DNA of 64,000 bases from Lysinibacillus mangiferihumi (GTDB lineage Bacteria; Bacillota; Bacilli; Bacillales_A; Planococcaceae). The notes under the pieces are model-generated. The model was not told the DNA's origin, searched no databases, and saw only the letters and a program-made list of their open reading frames with translations. Both the position numbers and the translations under genes were made by a program. Every line of letters starts with the position of its first letter. Position 1 is the stretch's first letter. Positions 62,844 to 64,000 of the stretch are shown one piece after another. The stretch covers positions 62,001 through 126,000 of the forward strand of contig NZ_PYWM01000013.1 in the NCBI RefSeq assembly GCF_003049665.1. The letters are read 5' to 3'.

Positions 62844-63863
62844 TTAGTGATCCATCGGTGGAATCATCAAATAGCCTTCTTTTAATGGATCTTGCTCATT
62901 GTAAAAGAATTTATGCATGCCCATTACCCATGCAGATCCTGTTACTTCAGGGATAACAGCCACCCCATCACCTACTGTTACTTCCTCTAGTACACGTGCT
63001 GTAAATAACGTTCCTACGATACTTTCATAAACAAATGGCTCATTGACTGCCAGCTCATTTTTCGTATAAAGCGTAGCAATTTTAGCTGACGTTCCTGTAC
63101 CACATGGTGAACGGTCTATCCCACCTGGTGGTACAACGACTGTATTTTTTAAATGTGCTAATTCATTGGTAGCATCCGTATAAAACTCCATATGTGTTAG
63201 TCCCTCAATAAATGAAAACTCAGGATGCACAATCTTTTCTTTGGCATTGACAGCATTTCGGAGACGAATACCTGTATTAATGATTGCTGTCGCATTTTCT
63301 ACTGATAAATCAAGTCCTATTTTGCGAGCATCGACAATACCATAAAAATTGCCCCCATAGGCTATTTCACATTCAACTGTCCCTAGCTCTGGATCCTCAA
63401 TATCCACTTTCTTTAATAGAAATGAAGGTACATTTTTAAATGTCACTTCTTTCGCAATTCCTTCTTCTACTTTAATTTGTACATCGATTAAACCTGCTGG
63501 CGTGTCTAATGTAATATTTGTATACGGTGTTTGAATGTCAATTAATCTTGCTTCGACAAGTGCTGTACATACACCAATCGTATCGTGGCCACACATTGGT
63601 AAGTAGCCACCCGTTTCGATATAAATAACGCCAAGATCGGCATCTGGATGGCAAGGGTCTGTAATAATAGCGCCTGACATAACACTATGGCCGCGGGGTT
63701 CGTTCATCAAAAACTTGCGTATCCAGTCATAATGTTTTTGCATGTATAACATTTTGTCTGACATCGTTTCCCCTTTTAGTTTCGGCATACCACTAATAAG
63801 TGACCTTGTTGGATTGCCCCCTGTATGGGTATCAATTGTGGTAAATAGTTTTTGGAATTTCAT
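62844..63863 (-). CDS. Hydroxyproline 2-epimerase (proline racemase family)
   Basis: Cofactor-independent racemase/epimerase of 339 residues. Both catalytic cysteines are present, in GYLPMCGHDTIGVCTALV (near 92) and GGIDRSPCGTGTSAKIATL (near 256). It opens KLFTTIDTHTGGNPTRSLIS and has MNEPRGHSVMSGAIITDP. In operons with a DAO-type oxidase, a DapA-like deaminase and an ALDH, the family member is a trans-4-hydroxy-L-proline / cis-4-hydroxy-D-proline 2-epimerase; 3-hydroxyproline dehydratase is a less likely alternative since the Cys pair is intact. AAGGGAG precedes ATG, which overlaps the stop of the oxidase gene (ATGA). Confidence 0.88.
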   Translation of the reverse strand: MKFQKLFTTIDTHTGGNPTRSLISGMPKLKGETMSDKMLYMQKHYDWIRKFLMNEPRGHSVMSGAIITDPCHPDADLGVIYIETGGYLPMCGHDTIGVCTALVEARLIDIQTPYTNITLDTPAGLIDVQIKVEEGIAKEVTFKNVPSFLLKKVDIEDPELGTVECEIAYGGNFYGIVDARKIGLDLSVENATAIINTGIRLRNAVNAKEKIVHPEFSFIEGLTHMEFYTDATNELAHLKNTVVVPPGGIDRSPCGTGTSAKIATLYTKNELAVNEPFVYESIVGTLFTARVLEEVTVGDGVAVIPEVTGSAWVMGMHKFFYNEQDPLKEGYLMIPPMDH

Positions 63864-64000
63864 GTGTGAAGTACTCCCTTCTGAAATCGATTCATATTAA
63901 CTGGCTCCGTAGGAATACACGTATTTTTATGTTGCAGCAATTCTTGCACGAGTTTTCCTGTAACGGCAGCTAAGCTTATACCGTCCCCTTCATGACCTGC
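63860..64000 (-). CDS. C-terminal end of a DAO-family FAD oxidoreductase, partial
   Basis: The last 46 codons of a gene that continues beyond the right edge. The sequence GHEGDGISLAAVTGKLVQEL is the conserved FAD-binding C-terminal motif of D-amino-acid/glycine oxidase-type enzymes. With the downstream epimerase, to which it is coupled by a 4-nt overlap, the expected role is oxidation of cis-4-hydroxy-D-proline to 1-pyrroline-4-hydroxy-2-carboxylate. The catalytic part is outside the window. Confidence 0.8.
   Translation of the reverse strand, partial: AGHEGDGISLAAVTGKLVQELLQHKNTCIPTEPVNMNRFQKGVLHT

Overview
The window looks like a chromosomal segment of a low-GC, endospore-forming Bacillota of the Lysinibacillus/Bacillaceae type. 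The evidence is AT-rich DNA, strong AGGAGG-type ribosome binding sites, frequent TTG starts (groES, rex, sigO-like), a CIRCE element before groES-groEL, a YaaH-type spore cortex hydrolase, and B. subtilis-like synteny tsaE-tsaB-rimI-tsaD / ydiF / rex-tatA-tatC / ydiL / groES-groEL.

Layout. 1-6.4 kb: end of a YdhK-like gene, a two-component system, and an mhq-type quinone/electrophile resistance cluster (MarR repressor, ring-cleaving dioxygenase, nitroreductase, FMN reductase) with recognisable MhqR-type operators, then a YusW-like lipoprotein. 6.4-15.1 kb: an S-layer-anchored YcdB/PepSY protein, the YaaH-like hydrolase, an ECF sigma/anti-sigma pair, an AAA/ABC-type ATPase plus TOPRIM-like partner (possible defence pair), and a proline-rich small protein. 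15.6-23.4 kb: a chemoreceptor, a stand-alone adenylation-carrier-reductase (NRPS-like) enzyme, a GNAT acetyltransferase and an MFS exporter. 24-37.7 kb: an accessory block with a second two-component system, a phospholipase A2-like cysteine-rich protein divergent from an ECF sigma/anti-sigma operon, an IS200 TnpA remnant, an ABC transporter with a secreted 130-residue peptide, tRNA-Cys, a bipartite SigO-YvrJ-RsoA-like sigma operon, a subtilisin-like protease and a frameshifted phage-type integrase tail next to groEL. 37.8-48.1 kb: conserved core genes, plus a cluster of DnaA boxes between ydiF and tsaD. 48.2-64 kb: a lipoprotein, a 21-bp tandem repeat, tRNA-Asp, a decayed M24 peptidase, an oligopeptide permease operon, its binding protein, an intact Xaa-Pro peptidase, sigma-54 (sigL), and a hydroxyproline catabolic operon that runs off the right edge.

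How the genes work together. Near-perfect -24/-12 (sigma-54) promoters stand before the permease operon, before the oligopeptide-binding protein and before the Xaa-Pro peptidase, and sigL follows directly. With the adjacent hydroxyproline pathway this suggests a locus for taking up and degrading proline/hydroxyproline-rich (collagen-like) peptides. In the accessory block, all genes from the protease to the ABC permease (37.2-30.2 kb) lie on one strand. A sequence motif before the sigO-like gene recurs before the secreted-peptide gene, which suggests that a split sigma factor may drive a secreted peptide/ABC module. Several families of GC-rich palindromic intergenic repeats are scattered through the window, mostly at the 3' ends of genes.
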